DNA from: Pseudobdellovibrionaceae bacterium
GTDB lineage: Bacteria > Bdellovibrionota > Bdellovibrionia > Bdellovibrionales > UBA1609
Direction of reading: 5' to 3'
Assembly (NCBI GenBank): GCA_026712605.1
Contig: JAPORL010000092.1
Coordinates: 1 to 6,033 of the forward strand
Length of the DNA stretch: 6,033 nt
Positions 5,046 through 6,033 of the stretch are shown piece after piece. Below the pieces are notes generated by a model that was not told the DNA's origin, ran no database searches, and was given only the letters and a program-made list of their open reading frames with translations. Every line of letters begins with the position of its first letter. Position 1 is the first letter of the stretch. The position numbers were made by a program, and so were the translations under genes.

Positions 5046-5675
5046 TTATTTCTTTAAAGCATCTATTCTATCATCTAAAGCATCTATTCTATCATATAAA
5101 GCACCTATTCTATCATGTAAAGGATATATACTATCATATAAAGCATATATTCTATCATATAAAGCATCTCTTCTATCATCTAAAATAAATATCTTTAACA
5201 ACTCCTTATCTAAATCATATGTCTCATTTTCTACTAAAGTAACTACCTGATGTTTTAAATCATAGAAATTATAATCAAAGAAATTATCTTCTAAATCTTT
5301 TACATCATCTTCTAAATCAAAGAAATTATCGTCTAAATCTTCTTCTGCATATTCTAAATCTTCTAACTCTTCTTCTGCATCTTCTACATCATTATTTCCC
5401 TCCTTATTTTCTAAAGCAACTATCTTATTTTCTAAATCATCTGTATCCTTTCTTAAATAAATTGCCTCCCGTTTTATATCCCCTCTTAAATGAACTGTTT
5501 CGTTTTCTAAAGCAACTATCTCATTTTCTAAATGATTTATCTTGTTAGAGATTTCCAGTTTAAGATTTGTTTCTGGATCACCATTATTTACATTATTAGT
5601 GGTAGTAGGAGTATAATCATTTCCATAAGCTACAAATAAATATAACATTGCAAATAAAGTAAAAATAAATTTCAT
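5046..5675 (-). CDS. Exported acidic coiled-coil protein with C-terminal heptad repeats
   Basis: A 209-residue protein with a classical signal peptide: MK, a hydrophobic core FIFTLFAMLYLFVAY at 3-17, then a likely cut near G18 or N19. There is no lipobox cysteine, and no cysteine at all. A Thr/Asn-rich linker (about 20-37) follows. Residues about 38-92 are heptads (LENEIVALENETVHL; LENKIVALENK). Residues 97-140 are strongly acidic with a repeated DNFFDLEDD-type motif. Residues 164-208 are heptads of the form ALYDRID, encoded by 21-bp DNA repeats, ending ALKK. The whole mature chain is therefore predicted to be coiled coil, probably an oligomeric periplasmic or surface fibre. I recognise no named family. 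AAAGAG lies seven bases before the ATG, and a promoter with a palindrome lies further upstream. The opposite strand across the repeat is also open, which I treat as a shadow. Confidence 0.82.
   Translation of the reverse strand: MKFIFTLFAMLYLFVAYGNDYTPTTTNNVNNGDPETNLKLEISNKINHLENEIVALENETVHLRGDIKREAIYLRKDTDDLENKIVALENKEGNNDVEDAEEELEDLEYAEEDLDDNFFDLEDDVKDLEDNFFDYNFYDLKHQVVTLVENETYDLDKELLKIFILDDRRDALYDRIYALYDSIYPLHDRIGALYDRIDALDDRIDALKK
5059..5184 (-). repeat. Six in-frame 21-bp tandem repeats
   Basis: Six units of 21 bp start at 5059, 5080, 5101, 5122, 5143 and 5164. On the plus strand they follow the pattern gcatctattctatcatctaa plus one more a. Differences are mostly single bases, such as cacc for catc in unit 3 and ggatatata in unit 4. 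Each unit encodes one coiled-coil heptad (roughly LYDRIDA) near the C-terminus of the exported protein, so copy-number change keeps the frame and lengthens or shortens the rod by whole heptads. Confidence 0.93.
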
Positions 5676-5700
5676 AATATAACTCTTTTTTATTTTGTAA

Positions 5701-5734
5701 TTTTTAGTTATTTCTATTGATTTGTCAAATCAAT
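5701..5734 (-). promoter_or_regulatory. Promoter of the coiled-coil gene overlapped by a 19-bp palindrome
   Basis: On the minus strand a perfect TTGACA (5728-5723) is followed after 16 nt by TAAAAA (5706-5701), a weak -10, roughly 30 nt before the ATG at 5675. A perfect inverted repeat, ATTGATTTG-T-CAAATCAAT (5716-5734, 9-bp arms around one base), covers the whole -35 box. A dimeric regulator bound here would block or alter RNA polymerase binding. Operator function is inference. The rest of 5676-5842 is A/T-run sequence with no other gene seen. Confidence 0.45.
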
Positions 5735-5842
5735 GGAAAAAATTTCCTGTTTTTTTAAGAACCTTTTTAAGGCTACTTTAAAAATTCTGATAAATTTTCT
5801 TCAATTAACAGAAAACTGATTGTGATAGTATCAAAAAAATAT

Positions 5843-5971
5843 ATGGAATTTCATAACCTTGATGATATTAGTGGTTTTATAATAAGACCTTCTATAATAA
5901 ATAACTTTTCTACAGGAAGTTGGAATGTGGGATTTGTTAGTGAAGAAACTTTGGAAGATCAACTATCTTGA
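5843..5971 (+). CDS. Possible 42-residue ORF or 3' remnant of a decayed gene
   Basis: An ATG at 5843 opens 42 codons ending in TGA at 5969-5971. The product begins MEFHNLDDISGFIIRPSI and ends SEETLEDQLS, with an ordinary mixed composition that does not look like translated AT-rich noise. The frame stays open upstream to a TAA at 5768, with a possible GTG start at 5822. There is no Shine-Dalgarno. The stop lies four bases before an orphan terminal repeat of the palindromic element, so this could be the truncated end of a larger gene damaged by the element. Whether it is expressed cannot be judged from sequence. No family recognised. Confidence 0.3.
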   Translation: MEFHNLDDISGFIIRPSIINNFSTGSWNVGFVSEETLEDQLS

Positions 5972-5975
5972 ATCA

Positions 5976-5997
5976 TTGTATCTTACAAGCTTTTCAC
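5976..5997 (+). repeat. Orphan terminal repeat of the palindromic element (E)
   Basis: ttgtatcttacaagctttt followed by cac matches the outer 22 nt of the right arm of copy B (one difference, tata for taca) and of copy C. No core hairpin or second arm is visible on either side within the window. It is therefore a solo terminal arm, or the outer edge of a strongly decayed copy. From 5998 to 6033 the sequence is AT-rich; an ATG at 6012 runs open to the window edge but without a ribosome-binding site. Confidence 0.7.
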
Positions 5998-6033
5998 TTA
6001 ATTTTTAAAACATGGAAAAAGGATCTCTATCTG

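Noticed and set aside
4924..5250. Plus-strand open frame across the 21-bp repeats
   Set aside because: It begins inside palindromic element D and is open only because the heptad repeats of the minus-strand gene lack stops in this frame. The minus-strand gene has a signal peptide, ribosome-binding site and coherent heptads.
6012..6033. ATG at 6012, open to the window edge
   Set aside because: Only seven codons are visible and no ribosome-binding site precedes it, so a gene start cannot be supported.

Overview
The window is very AT-rich, with long A and T runs in coding as well as intergenic DNA. The genes are ordinary bacterial ORFs with ATG starts. The mix is a sodium:solute symporter, a lysine/alanine-rich histone-H1-like protein, IF-1 and several small membrane or exported proteins. 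It suggests a low-GC Gram-negative bacterium. The small membrane proteins and the C-terminal domain of the basic protein remind me of proteins from the Bdellovibrio/Silvanigrella side of the old Deltaproteobacteria. That is recollection of sequence style, not a search, so the taxonomic guess is weak.

Layout. 1-219: two directly repeated palindromic elements (A, partial; B, complete). 271-2539 (minus strand): a small three-helix membrane protein followed by a sodium:solute symporter with a roughly 120-residue cytoplasmic tail, probably one transcript. 2540-2703: a divergent promoter region. 2704-4750 (plus strand): a basic protein containing five 54-bp tandem repeats and a short Tudor/SH3-like end domain, then infA (IF-1), a four-helix membrane protein, and a membrane-anchored six-cysteine protein. 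4757-4974: two more copies (C, inverted; D, deleted) of the element, between convergent genes. 5046-5675 (minus strand): an exported acidic coiled-coil protein whose C-terminus is built from six 21-bp repeats. 5676-6033: its promoter with a 19-bp palindrome, a possible 42-codon ORF, and a lone terminal repeat (E) of the same element.

How the parts may work together. The plus-strand cluster joins a DNA-binding (histone-like) protein to a core translation factor. The two genes are 13 nt apart and probably co-expressed from a good sigma70-type promoter at 2646-2674. The minus-strand pair resembles the symporter-plus-small-membrane-protein arrangement known for other SSS transporters.

The most unusual thing is the intergenic palindrome family. 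It has about 35-nt terminal inverted repeats, a fixed hairpin core with a 5-nt loop, no coding capacity, and five full or partial copies in 6 kb. The well-preserved copies sit just past the 3' ends of genes. It looks like a MITE or REP-type non-autonomous element that may double as a bidirectional terminator or 3' stabiliser. No CRISPR array, rRNA, tRNA, transposase or integrase was seen.
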